Source: Lepidurus packardi (taxonomy: Eukaryota; Arthropoda; Branchiopoda; Notostraca; Triopsidae). From it: a stretch of DNA of 64,000 bases. The translations under genes were made by a program, and so were the position numbers. This document shows, piece by piece, positions 48,544 to 60,255 of the stretch (positions are counted from its first letter, which is position 1; each line of letters starts with the position of its first letter). Under the pieces are notes generated by a model, which saw nothing but the letters and a program-made list of their open reading frames with translations, did not search any database and was not told where the DNA came from. The stretch is from positions 9,668,790 to 9,732,789 of the forward strand of contig JAKZAN010000002.1 of NCBI GenBank assembly GCA_023053545.1. Reading direction: 5' to 3'.

Positions 48544-51500
48544 GTTCTTGAATGACTCGAAAACTAACCTTCAATTGGTTTGCGGTTGAGACAATGCCAA
48601 TTTTGCTTTTTGCGGTTAACGTACCTAGTTGATTTGCCTAATATACTTGCTGCTATGTGTCCATCTGGTGTTAACCGTCCCATTAGACCAAGACACCGCA
48701 AGAAGTAGCACAACAGCAATAAAGAAACCTGAAACAACCGCCAAACAGGTGCTGTGTTTAGAAGGCAACGACTTTAGAACAAAGCCCACGCCAACTTTGG
48801 CGGGTTTAAAAGTACTCGCCCCTGCCATCTGTTAATACATTCACAACTACACAGGTATAGTATATTGCCGACTCTGCAGGATTCATGCAAGTGTTTCCGT
48901 AATTTAATTCACAAAGATTGGAAGTAACTTTCCCCAGGAAAATTATACGTTCTTTACACAGAACTGGTCCACAAAAATGAAGAGATCGCGTGCGCCTTCG
49001 AATACAATTTATTCGTATTTTCGCTATGCATGAACTTTATCTTTAAAACACAATTCATTTCGAGTACAACACCAATTGTGATTAAGATATTCAAGGATTC
49101 AAATATATTCAAATTAATTTCTAATTTATCTCCTCAAACAGGAAGAACGCATTTGTTTCTAAACGTCAGAATTTCAATAGATTTTTAATTCAAAATTATG
49201 ATTGGATTCAAAAGAGCTAGCGCACTGTGATAGCTAATTACTTATTCAATAGGATACGTACAGAACTCTTCGGTGGAATGCATACTTGGTGGAGGCCCCA
49301 TAAATTTAATAAAGAAATATAAAAAGTTCATGTGCAAAATCCTTATACGTTGCAGGTTACTCAAAACAACAGTTAAGCTTGCCTAGGTCAATCCTTCGCA
49401 AGAGAAACCGGCTTCTAGGAAGCTGAAATCTGCTACACAGGCTGCATATATCAGTTATGTACGTATACCTCACTTCGACGTATCCTGCAGGCCAATTTTC
49501 CCCAACTTTTTGGGGGGTCTTTACTTGCATAGCTCGTTTACCATATGGACAGCCCAAATTTCGTGAGCTGGCTGGGGAAAACGTTAGGAAATCACTCCGG
49601 TGGCTTTAATAAAGAAAAACACGACTATATTTCGTTAATCGTGTGTACATAACGAAGAAATTTTGAAAGGTTACGAATATCGAGTAGTCGTTGGCGGGAA
49701 CGGGACGTGAGTGAATAACGTTAGCGAGGACGAGAACATTCAACAAATTCAATTTTGAATTGAAAAAACGAACATTTCAAAAATGAAGCATTCAAAATTC
49801 AACAGTGAATTTTGGAAACAATGAAATACACCTTCCGTATCTAGTACGGAATACCACACTTGGTTGGTAATTTAAGCAAGCTAGTCCCGAACGTCCTACT
49901 GCAGCCTACTTCCACTTATCTTATCTTCAATTCTTCTGGTCCCTAGCCCATCATTTTAGATTAATACACCCATATAATAATCTATTTTACTACACGTGTA
50001 AGTTTGGGTCTTCTTTAATCATCCTGGAGCAATAAGCGAAGGCCTAATTAGGTAGAACCAACAGCGAAATCTGTTATAATTAGCTCTCACATAGACCTTT
50101 TCAAAAATAAACGAAAATACAAGTAAAAATATAATAAATATCCTCATTAAGTTGCTGTTTTACAACTAGGAAGTTTCTAGTTACGAAGTCTCTAATTACA
50201 GTAATTATACCTGTTATCTCTTTTACGGAGCGTTGGAAAGGAACGAAATTTGGAAAATGGGTTTCAGCATTTTAAAACAACTTTAGAACGAATTTGTGTC
50301 ACTGTCGCAGGGACAAATACCTCTAGGGTGAGTAAACTAATAATATCAAGGACAGCAAATCCTTTTCCCGATGGATATCTCGTCTGCCTACGGCTTGGGC
50401 TCAAAGTGAAAGCGAAAAGATGGAATCAATAAGGCTACTTGAGTTAAATCTCTCGTTCTCTAAGAAAAAAGGCTTACGCTCCCTTATAGGTGAAAAGATC
50501 CTTCACACTCACAACTGGACAAAAAGAAGTGCTAACAGCGAGATCAATTGGGAGTAAATGCCTCCTATGGTTCTTTTTAAGCCTTTCAAGTCCATGTTGA
50601 TTCAGCTTTTGTCATGCGTGCAACCACACTGAGTATAAAAAACCGAATAAACCTCCAGGTTAGCCCTTTCCTCTAGTACCTGCTCCGCTACAAATGTATA
50701 TATTCGGCTACCTTTTAACGACTTTTTGCTCTCAACATTGACACTTTTGGCAGCTATTAACAAACGCCACTTCCAATGTGTACTATCTAAATTTGCACTA
50801 TGCTTTGCACAATTGCAATAACTGCACAAGTGCAATTGCACAATTGCACTTTGCAACAGCTCAACTTATTACGTCATTCAACAAGAAAAAAAAAAGCAAA
50901 TACAGCAAGAAAATAAAATAAAAAATCCTACAGTACATCCGCTTTAGCATAGGAATTCCCAAGACCTCAAAACCTTCTAAACCCCTTTTTAAATATTTTT
51001 TTATTCAATACCAAGAGCCTGAATGATTTACATAATCACATATCATACATTCTTAATTACCAAAAGAAAGAATGGAAAGGCAGTATTGCCTCGGGAAAAA
51101 ATGGAAGGCTGTATTGCCTCGAGATAACAAGCCACTTAGCCGTAGCTAATTGAATCCGTCTTGCTGCTTTTTGTTACGGTACTAAGGAGCAAGATCCTAT
51201 ACTTTTAAAGAATGTTAAAGGATCCTCGCTGCATGCATTATTCCACTAATGCCTGTTAAACTAACGCTTCTGCTTTTTTGAGTTTAAGCCTGAACCCAAC
51301 CTGTAAGCTGTAAGCACAGTTGACCTAGAAAATGAAATTCCGCAGGTTCGTACCAAAATCTCAGAAGGCCTTCAAAAGAGTTCCATAACGGCCAACCCAA
51401 AAGTCACCCCAAACAACCGTCTGGAAACTATGCGACTTCTCGCTTACGGGAAAGCTCACCCCCGTGACCCAGTAACCTCCTCCTATTATGCGGAGGCCGA

Positions 51501-54500
51501 AAGCTTGAACGGCCCAAACTTCTAACACTGTTAGACCAGCAGCAAGGTAAAACGTAAGCATATATAAAGGCAAAACCCGAGTCCCCTCTCTTTCTCTCTT
51601 CCCTCTCCCAACTGGGAGCGAAAAGCATGTAACTTCTCCAAACCAACCTGTTGTAACCATCGCCTAACTTAATGATGTAACGGTATTTCACCTTCTTCAC
51701 CATAACCCTGGGTTGACGTGCGGCGGGTACCGGCCGTACGCCTGACCTGGTCATAAAGCAAAGCTCCCCCCCCCTCTCTGGGTTGTGATGGCGAGAAATA
51801 CCTGGCTAGACATCGGCCGTGAAAAAAATTCCATCGTAATCAACATTCTTGGAATCCTACGAACCTGTTCCTGGCCAAGAGAACCCTGTATTATTTTTTT
51901 TAGAAAAAGTAGAAAACGTGGTCTAACACCTAATGTTATTGCCGACCTCCAAATAACCCTGGCTCTGAATCCATAACTTATCTCCGAGTTCATTTTCTGG
52001 TCCTTTTCTCCCAGAAAACCGAGCTGTGCTCCAAATTGATGTGTTCTAATTATATCAAAAGAAGAAAAGGGAACTCAAAAAGACGTCTCTACAGAGTTAG
52101 AGGATATTAGTATGTTCACTTTTTTCTTGACTTTTGTTTGTGTTTAGAAACGTGCTCAGGAATTGGGTCTACGGAACTAGGACTCCGACTTAAAAAACAA
52201 AAAAGGACGAGATCAAGTTTGATTTCTAGGACTGCCCACCTGTCACCGTGTCTGCTCCTTAATGTCGCGATATGTTGTTTTAGATTCCAAACTCGTCCCG
52301 TCATTCCACTAAAAAAGTAATAGAAAAACAGATAACCCCAGGATCTATGCTCCCCTTAGCAGCCAACAACACACCAGAAGGAAGGTGGAGTACAGTACAG
52401 TACACTGGATTAGGAGCAAATAGGAAACGCTTTGTCGGTTGTCAACCTTCTTCCACACAACAATCCGTGCGTTAACACCATAATGCTGACACGAGACGGT
52501 CGGAACGTTTATATGCAAAGTTACATGACATCGTTTCCGCATAACATAACTTCCAGTCTGTCAGGCGTGTATTGCGTCAATGAACCGCTATCTATGGCAA
52601 CACTGTAACGCAGAAAACGTGTAAAGTGCTAGAAGGCACTGGATACGACGATACGACCATGAATTAGACTTAGACAGCCTTGACCTGACTTATGGTCATA
52701 AGAACGACCGTTTTCTCGCTACAGGAGGTACTCAGTGGGCTTTTAAAGGGATTGTAGGTTGGGCTTGGGATTGGAAGAACTTCCTTCGAAATCTCCAAAA
52801 GTAACCGAACGCAAGCAAAGAAGCCTTCAAGATTCCCGAAGTGCACTGTACACCTCAATGTCTTTGGCTTTGCCTACAGGTTGGAAGAAGAGTTCCCGAA
52901 ACTTGTCCGAAAAGCATCTGAGAATGGTCCGCCAGCGGTTTTCGTCGTTGACTTTCGACCTACAAAGTCTGACGTATAAGCAACGTCTCGTCTGCCTTGC
53001 TTGTTTCCTAACTCTTTAACATTTGCATATCTGACCCGTTAGATAACCAACAAAGCAGATTTTGGCATTACTCCATTACCATGTAGCATGAAACCTAGTA
53101 CTAAAACGCCGCATCGCATTCCTGCGCTAAAGCGAATACAAGAATCTCATTAAACCATTCCAGTCAACAGCCCAGCCACGTCTCAAGTCCACATTCTTTC
53201 AGTCTAACGACCGTTATTACACCTTCCGTGAACCTCCACAGTACCATCGGCGAAGTTTTAACGTTAGCGAACGTTTTCTGGGTCGAGCGAAAGTTTATAT
53301 GACAGCAAGAAGGTATCATTTTTTTGGGAGGTCGGCGTTCATTTCTTTGTTGTCACGTTGCGTCCCTTTACAAATGAGGTAATCGAACGTTTTTAAAGTC
53401 CTTTTACCTAAACCGGTACATGTATGACTTTTCTTTGTTGACCTACTCATTGCTATTGGTATGCTTTCCCGACAGTACCCAAGACCCGCAACGGGGCGAA
53501 CTTTTTTCCCAATGAAAATGCGCATTATGCTCAGTAGTCAAAAAGCAAAGCCTCTCCGTTCCACCGGATGGGTTAAGTTCTCGCCCAAAAACTGTCCAAA
53601 AAGGAAAGATCAACACGCCCAATGCAGTTTCTCGGCATCTTCTCGTTGGGAGTAAAAAGATACAAATGAAAAAGGTGCTTTCTCTCTTTCCCACTGAGCC
53701 AAGGCACTCTTTCCGGGTTTTACTTTTCAGAACCAGGAAGAAAACATGATCCCAAAAACAAAAAAGTTATGAGCAAGATTCACGTGCGTTATGCTTTTCT
53801 CACATCTTGCGCTGTTGCACGCGCCCCACCCAATGCTTTCACCATTTCTTCTCGTGGCCATTCCCCGTAACGCTTTCACAACGTGATTATTCGATACGGA
53901 AAAGGGTTTACACGAAAGATGCCCGAGTTGATGATGGTTCCTAAGGAGATGACCTCCACAAAAAAAAGTCGACAATCCTGAAGAACCACTTTCAGATTTG
54001 CTGTCGGACTCCGTATCCGCCAACCAAGTGTAACGGTGAAGGCCCGCTAGTGTAACCCTGTGCGGATAAGACCGTACAACTATTACGTTACTCAGACTCG
54101 AACAAAACCAGTTATTAAGAAATAGCTTACCTGAAGACGTCTGGTTTTCCGACTTTTTTGTACTTTTTGTCTTTTTGATCGCCCGCAAAGGCATTGATAC
54201 TGTATTTCACTGGTACACCGGTTACGTCCCAAAACTCCACTGAAAAACACTTGCGTGATTGTTGAAGTTCTCTTTCCCAGACGTAATTCGTAGGCAAGCT
54301 AAAGGGCTAGACAAAAAATGCAAATTTCGGAGAAATTTCGTTCCAACATATGCCAGAAGTGACCTGGAATCCTCATTTGCCTATACACTTACCCAAAATG
54401 CACCATGTACCGTCCCAACAGCTAAAAGATGCTCCTTGGTCTTGCTTACAACTTACGATTGAAGCAAAAACCACATCCGGCAATAGTAGAACCCAAACCC

Positions 54501-55210
54501 GAAAGAAAGAAAATACCTCTGCCCAAACCATCGATCTCTCTTTCACACTGCAATAAAGCTATCCATCGTTTCAATATGCATTTTCTCAGGGGTTGGCTGA
54601 GATGTAGGCCAAAAAGATGTCAGAATTGGACCAAAAACCCTGGGATGCTTGAGGTAAAAGTCGGGGAACTTTGACATGATACAGCACTCGCTAAGGTACC
54701 AAACTGTATCGGCTATCGTCCCTTTTTGCATAATTAACTGTTAATATTTCCTTAATATCTCATGAGGTGGTATACTACGTGAAAGAGCGGAAGCGGAACA
54801 TGGTTTATTTCGTCACCGAAGCGCGGAAATAAGGGATGGAAGCTTGACAGGAAAATTTTTAACTTCTCCAAGAAAAAAGTAGGAAGGGACGTGACGTTTG
54901 TGACACAATATAGGAAATGGATAGAACACCTTCCCTTGTTAAAGCTAACCAGCCCCCTTCAAGAAAAGCGCACTCCTTCGAGTTAGCACCCGGCTGAGTA
55001 TGGTTTTCTCCTCTCGATACGGCCTACTAACGAGCCAAAAACAGTTTCTACGTTATTTGCCCGTAACTTTGGCACCAAATCCGAAAAGGAATTGGTCTTG
55101 GTATAGTGCATCGGAGGTCCCACCCCAACCACCGAAAGCTATGACGGGTGTGGGTCGTGGCCCACATGACGTATTCTTGAGTCAGTGTGTCTTCCCCAGG
55201 TAACATGGGG
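48544..55210. other. Intergenic stretch of about 6.7 kb
   Basis: No gene is supported. Small repeats are visible: a cluster of gcacaattgca-like words at 50793-50857, and two copies of aatggaagg(c)..gtattgcctcg at 51071-51121. A 68-codon hydrophobic-start frame at 48629-48835 lacks an ATG. Confidence 0.45.
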
Positions 55211-55250
55211 TATATATAGAGGTAGGGTCGTCCTTCCTAAAGTGTCAGTC
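55211..55250 (+). promoter_or_regulatory. TATA box plus initiator upstream of the first membrane exon
   Basis: TATATATA (55211-55218) is followed by TCAGTC (55245-55250), which matches the arthropod initiator consensus TCAGTY. With the initiator A at 55247, the TATA box sits about 30 nt upstream, the usual spacing. The predicted leader to the ATG at 55684 is about 437 nt and may contain an intron. Confidence 0.6.
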
Positions 55251-55683
55251 GCATCGCCAAGTGTTGAGCCAAGTGATCCCTTGAAAAGCTTCACAAGAGT
55301 TTCAGCTTACGCAATCCAATCCTTGTGTGACTTAAATACCTAATTAGTCGACGTCTCTTCCTAAAAACTTGAAATACCCAAGGTAACATTACATTCCAAC
55401 CTCCTTCAAATTCCAGTGTTTTTCTCTCAGCAAACGAAACAATTTACTAGTGCATGCCGTAGATCTTTCTTCAAAGCAAAGCCCCCAAATAACTAAAGCC
55501 GTTTAAAGAATTTAATTCAACTTGAAAAAAGACTTTCATTACAATTTGACATGGGACTAACGACGACTGTGAAAAACACTCATTGCTTCATTGTTTTTCA
55601 TTCACTCCTTAACTCACACCTTCCCAATTTCCATGGTTTTTGCCCACACAGCACTTTTTGGCACTTTTACGAGCACCCCAACG

Positions 55684-56288
55684 ATGCACCTGAGTAAGTT
55701 CACGTTAAGTGCGGGCCTTTTGTGCCTCGTGCTGGTCCTAGCGGCGGCCACCGAAGAAGCTCAACCTAAAGAAGACGCTGGAGTGGACAACAGCCAACGC
55801 AACGTGGGAATTAGCCTGGGCAAGTGGAATTTGGGAAATTTGGGGGGACTCGGCAATTTGCTCGGACTCGGCGTCTCATCTCCATCATCTGTGCCAAGCG
55901 GTATTAGCGTGGGTACCGGCATCAGTACCGACAATGCAGCCAGCGCCGGTGGTACCAGTATCGCTATCGGTATTCCATCCGGAACAGATGCACTCGCTGG
56001 AGGTCTTGCGGCTGGAGGTCTTACGGCTGGCGCTCTTGGGGCTGGCGCTCTTGGGGCTGGCGCTCTTTCAACTGGGGCTCTAGGCTTTGGCGCGGGTGCC
56101 CTGGCTGTATTGAAGGCTTACTTCAAAGCCTTCACCTTTGGTCGACTTGTCACCATGGGTATGGGCGCCGCTTTACTGGCCACCGGTGTCGGCCTCATCA
56201 TCGCCTTCGGCGTCCTCGCTTCAGAACTCAGACGTCGATCTGGCTACGATTCCGACCCCGTCGACGAAGACTACAATGCCCAATTCCG
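55684..56288 (+). CDS. Membrane protein exon 1 (variable exon B), phase-2 donor
   Basis: Reading from the ATG at 55684, residues 1-22 form a signal peptide (MHLSKFTLSAGLLCLVLVLA). A Gly/Ser/Leu-rich segment follows, with a GALGA-type repeat at about 105-139 built from three 15-bp units at 56026-56070. A membrane segment lies at about 156-179, followed by a basic RRR (183-185) and an acidic tail. The frame appears to stop at 56290-56292, but that TAA belongs to CG|GTAACG, a good splice donor, so residue 202 (Arg) is probably completed by a downstream exon. No cysteine-domain exon or AATAAA occurs before the next exon. It most likely splices to 59359. The alternative is a single-exon 202-residue protein. 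An in-frame ATG at 55633 is less likely, because it would bury the signal peptide. Confidence 0.75.
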
Positions 56289-56539
56289 GTAACGTATACA
56301 AAAACTCCCCTGCCCTTCAACAAAATCCCTTCCTCTCAAGAAAAGAGTTAAACTCTCCAGAAAGAAGTTCAAAGAAAGTGATCAGATTAAACAATCTCTT
56401 CGGTGAATTGACGTAGCACAATTTTGGCAAAGAAATCACACACACACCACAGAACCTAGGGGTAAAAAAATCGGGCACGCACACCAAACGATTCGCGCAC
56501 TTTGAATTTTTGTTAAGCTCCTGGATTCTTTAGTAGATC

Positions 56540-56949
56540 ATGGCAGTACGAAGCAATTTGCTAGTATTCTTCATCTGGGCCAGTGTAGCAGCCCTCGCCT
56601 TTTACCCCGCTACAAGCTGGGCGCTATCCGATGGGGCGAACCTCGATAACCAGGACAGGGGTCGTATTTTTCTGAACACTAACTCCCTGAATAGTACCCT
56701 CATTCCCATCAACGCGACCGCCATTGGATCCATCATTGGAGTAGTGGCCATCATTGCCCTGATAGTTGTTGTCGGCTTCATTTTCTTGGGCGCCCTCGGA
56801 CTGGGAACCTCCGCTTTCGGAGGTTACGGTGCCAACAGTCTCTATGGCGGTTCGAGCTACGGATCCGGTGGCTACCAACAAGCCAGCTATGGCTACTCAC
56901 CCTACAGTAAGCTCGCGAACCCTGGTGCCTACAACGCGTACCAGAGCCG
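56540..56949 (+). CDS. Membrane protein exon 1 (variable exon C), phase-2 donor
   Basis: The ATG at 56540 opens a signal peptide (residues 1-28). A short extracellular stretch carries two N-glycosylation sequons (NST at 51, NAT at 58), followed by a strong membrane segment (about 62-86) and a Gly/Tyr/Ser-rich tail. The frame appears to end at residue 137, but the TAA lies within CG|GTAAGC, a near-consensus donor in phase 2. Its juxtamembrane text (RIFLNTNSLNST) resembles that of the next two variable exons. The 880 nt after it contain no cysteine-domain exon and no AATAAA. It probably shares the constant exons at 59359-59842; otherwise it is an intronless 137-residue protein. Function unknown. 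Confidence 0.75.
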
Positions 56950-57314
56950 GTAAGCCTACGTGCACCCGTCAACGAAATATTCGCAGCAGCACTTCCGCAC
57001 CTTGCTCGGGCACTTGACCTCTCTCTCTATTGTGTATATACGGAGCATTGATCTCTAGGGGCTCCACAGCCTCTTCTCCAAGACTCGGCCAAGACTTTTG
57101 CCGCACTTTTGCTGACACTACCCAAGACGCTTCTGAGCTTAAAGGGACGACAGGTCTATCACATTACAGACCTAGCTGAAACATTCGGGGTTTTGCCCTA
57201 CAACAATAATGACTTGAAACAACGACTAGCTCCTAGACTTTTTCGAGAGCGATAACGCAGTCAGTCAATAGAAGGAACCTTCTACGCATTTTTTCACTGT
57301 TGCGCTGTTAAGCT

Positions 57315-57346
57315 TATTTAATCTTGTTTATCCTTCGGGTTCAGCT
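57315..57346 (+). promoter_or_regulatory. Weak candidate promoter for variable exon D
   Basis: TATTTAA (57315-57321) precedes TCAGCT (57341-57346) with 28 nt between the box start and the initiator A. Both are imperfect and the exon ATG is about 490 nt away, so this is only a candidate. Confidence 0.25.
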
Positions 57347-57833
57347 AACGCGGTTTTTAGTTACGATGTTGAAATTAGTAGTTACGACAGACGGAAGTAA
57401 CAGTTAGGACGGTCGGGGTAGCAGTTAACGACAGCTAAGTTGGTGACGTTTACGACAGTCAAACAATACTACCATCCACAGCAGTTTCCACCATCATGAA
57501 AAAGACCTTAATCTCAAGTTGTTTGCAGGCTTGTGAGCCTGTACTTTCAGGTTGAATAACTTCGTTTGGTACGTAAAAAAGTTAAACTCCACCCTCGGAT
57601 GCTATTAGCTCCTATCAATCTTCTCTACTATCAAGATTCGTATTCCATACAAATAACTGGAGAAACGACTTTCTGAACAAACAACTGGAATAACTTACCG
57701 GACTGAGAATTTAAAATTTCACTAAATAATTTTAGCTTCGAATTTATAAAATTTTAAAGAACAATTTGAACTAGAAATCCGATCTTGAACAAATACGTTT
57801 GAATAGAAAAGCGGTGTTTTAAAGAATAAGTTA

Positions 57834-58462
57834 ATGAAAGCGAAAAAAATAACTCAACTAACCTTCCCATTTTCCTATACTAATAACCATACTATTAACC
57901 AGACGATGCAGGTCGGGTTTCTTACGGGTCTGATTACAGCCATGACCTACAGTCTTTCCGCAGCACCAACCATAGAAGCATGGAACGAAACCTGGAGCGA
58001 AAACTTGTGGCTACCAGCTTGGCCTCCGAGTTCGGATCCTCCTTTAATCTCGCGTCTTCCCGTATTGCCTTACCCTCGACCCTCACCCCTTTTCGGAGAA
58101 GACAAGGAAGGTCTAGCTGCTCAAAAGATTGCATCTCCTTTGGTCTTTCCAGGCCCTAGTGCCGATAATATGGGCCAAATCCCCCAATCGCTCTATTACC
58201 CGCCAAAATTAGGGCTGAACCAGCAAAAGGCAATCCAGAAACTCGATGGTCCTTCGGAACGCTACTTCATATTCAGCAAGACTAATTCCAGCCTCCTATT
58301 TGATCATCCTTTAAACCTAAGCTATTTGCAAAGCGACAACGTAGTCCGCGCTAGTATCGTTTTGATTGGTATTATCATTCTACTCTTTCTATCTAACCAA
58401 TCCACAACTACTCCTATCCAAATTGCGGTCGCCTCAGCTTCAGGTCGTAACTCTGAATCAAG
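57834..58462 (+). CDS. Membrane protein exon 1 (variable exon D), phase-2 donor
   Basis: The frame is open from an ATG at 57834. The ATG at 57906 (residue 25) is the better start, because it places a signal peptide (MQVGFLTGLITAMTYSLSA) at the N-terminus. A Pro-rich extracellular region follows (about 60-125), then a juxtamembrane stretch (RYFIFSKTNSSLL), sequons at 151 and 161, and a membrane segment at about 170-187. The apparent stop is the TAA of AG|GTAACA, a phase-2 donor at 58463. No cysteine exon and no AATAAA lies between it and the next exon. It probably splices to 59359, giving Arg at the junction as in the other variable exons. Function unknown. Confidence 0.7.
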
Positions 58463-58784
58463 GTAACAAAAGTCAACTTAGGTTTAACTGTCAACGACTG
58501 CAATTCCTTGCGAAATTACCCAAAAAAATGCACCAAAATCTTTTCAATCGTCTTGCGAAAATTTTTCACCTTTTAAGACCAAACCCAGTTAATTAACTGA
58601 CAGGTAGAACGAGTTCCTGACAAGGAAGACAATAGTTCCTCGAATTTCTATAGAAGATCACGAAATACGGATTTGCGGCGCAGTTAAAAAAGCTTTGGTA
58701 AAAAGTAATTGAAGCATAAATTCTCACTTCCATCGACAATGCACAACCCCGAAGCCGTTAACCTTCTACTTCCAGCTTAATCCC

Positions 58785-58822
58785 TTAAATACCGCCATCG
58801 CGTGCCCATTAGCAAGTCAGTT
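58785..58822 (+). promoter_or_regulatory. TATA-like box plus initiator for variable exon E
   Basis: TTAAATA (58785-58791) lies about 33 nt before the A of TCAGTT (58817-58822), an arthropod-type initiator. The predicted leader to the ATG at 58893 is only about 74 nt, so this promoter probably drives the exon directly after it, independently of the one at 55211. Confidence 0.55.
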
Positions 58823-58892
58823 CTCAATTAGCGCTTTGATCAGCATCCGAATTTAAATTAACACAAAAAACATTACATTAAAATCCGCAAAA

Positions 58893-59842
58893 ATGCAAGT
58901 ATTGAGCGCAATTCCAGTTTTCATCCTAACAACTTTAGTGGTAGTCTTGCCGATAGTAAGAGCCAACGGGGATTACGAAGATTATCACGACTTAGCATCC
59001 TCCAAAGTGGACCCTCGCTTGTTTGTCATCGTGCCATCCAGCAATGCGCTTAACGCTAATTCAACCGCCGGCGTTTTGTCAGTTTTAGGCACAGTAGGCC
59101 TATTCACGGCTCTAGTGTTTGCTTTCTGGTTCTTTGTGACCACCAGAGTACCCTTAAATCGCTACGGGTACGGCGGGTATTATTACCAACAACAACAGCC
59201 CAGCTACGGTGTCAACTCTCCACATTCGCATAGTACCAGTTACCAACGCAGGTCTTCAGAACTAATTCCACCCATTCGTACACTCACTTAATTACTTAAT
59301 TCATAAGAAAATCATAAAAAAATATTCTAAATGTTCCCCTTTCAAATGTTAAATACAGATCCACCAGTGACAGCATTGACTGGGCTAACCTCAACATCTT
59401 GGACTACATTTCCATGATGGAAGAGATGTGGCGCAAGTTCGACGTTAAGGATGTGGAATGCCAAAAGCGAGTACTCTGCGAATTGCACCAGAACCAAGCA
59501 TCTTTGGGCCAACCCGCCGAGAAAGTCGTCAACGCTTTTGGGTAAACAAAAACCAATTTTCAAAATGTTCGATTTTCAAACATTTCAACGTTTTTCGATT
59601 GAATGGAGTTAAGTTCAAGGAGTTTTCAAGGGAACTAATACCCATTTCGACGTTATAGATACCTCCGTTATTTGTCGTTCATGAAATTGCCTGCTGATTT
59701 GAACTCACTGTTTGATGAATACCAAGAGGCTGCCGACAAAGGACGCACCTTTAACAAAGACTGCGGTGAGATTTACAACGCCTGCAACTTCTCGTTTAAG
59801 GACACCTACCTCAAGTACGTGGGCAACAAGAACTCCCTCTAA
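58893..59842 (+). CDS. Membrane protein with C-terminal four-cysteine domain, three exons (variable exon E plus constant exons)
   Basis: Exons 58893-59251, 59359-59541 and 59659-59842 give 241 residues ending in TAA. Residues 1-24 form a signal peptide, 61-83 a membrane segment (with RLFVIVPSSNALNANST before it), and 90-118 a Tyr/Gln/Ser-rich tail. The last two exons encode residues 120-241: helical text with C154, C160 (CQKRVLCEL), C216 and C223 (CGEIYNAC). The C-x5-C..C-x6-C spacing and the EYQEAADKGRTF stretch resemble a widespread arthropod family of small secreted or membrane proteins of the DM4/12 type; that assignment is tentative. The first donor (CAG|GTCTTC) is weak; reading past it gives a stop at 59289. 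GG|GTACGG near 59171 is an alternative phase-2 donor. The last two exons are probably shared by the upstream variable exons. Confidence 0.75.
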
Positions 59843-60230
59843 AGAAGCAAAAAAATCCCTCACTACAGTTAAGAACCGAAAAAAAAGTAAAGAAAACACT
59901 TCGGACGATGACTTTTTTGCATAACGATACACCCAAAGAAGGCGTTAAGTTGTATAAAGCAGAGAATGTTGACTGAGTCTCAATGTTATACCAGTCCCTG
60001 TTGTAGTGTGCTTGTCTTGTTGGAAAATTGTGTAGTTTTTACCCCTTTTTTAAGTTCTTTTCGCAACCATTATTTTCCTATCCTCCACTCAATCATTCCA
60101 TGTAAGTAAGACAATCCCCAATTTTAATTTAAACCTTTAGCGGGAGTCCTAAACGCCCTGGTGGCGATTTATGTGACTTTTTTCTTGGTTTAAACTTGTA
60201 CTTAATTTATTCTGAACCAGTGCACCTCAC
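59843..60230 (+). other. 3' UTR of the constant exons
   Basis: No further exon is apparent between the TAA at 59842 and the poly(A) signal. The sequence is A/T-rich. It would be common to all transcripts that use the shared terminal exons. Confidence 0.5.
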
Positions 60231-60236
60231 AATAAA
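60231..60236 (+). terminator. Poly(A) signal of the membrane-protein cluster
   Basis: Canonical AATAAA about 390 nt beyond the stop codon at 59842. It is the first canonical plus-strand signal after any of the four variable exons, consistent with one shared 3' end. Confidence 0.6.
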
Positions 60237-60255
60237 CATATTTAAATTTAAAAAT

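Noticed and set aside
48629-48835. 68-codon frame with a signal-peptide-like start (LIYLLLCVHLVLTVP)
   Set aside because: It begins at TTG directly after an in-frame TAG, with no ATG for the hydrophobic part. The opposite strand is open as well. It could be a second exon after the AG at 48627-48628, but no partner exon is seen.
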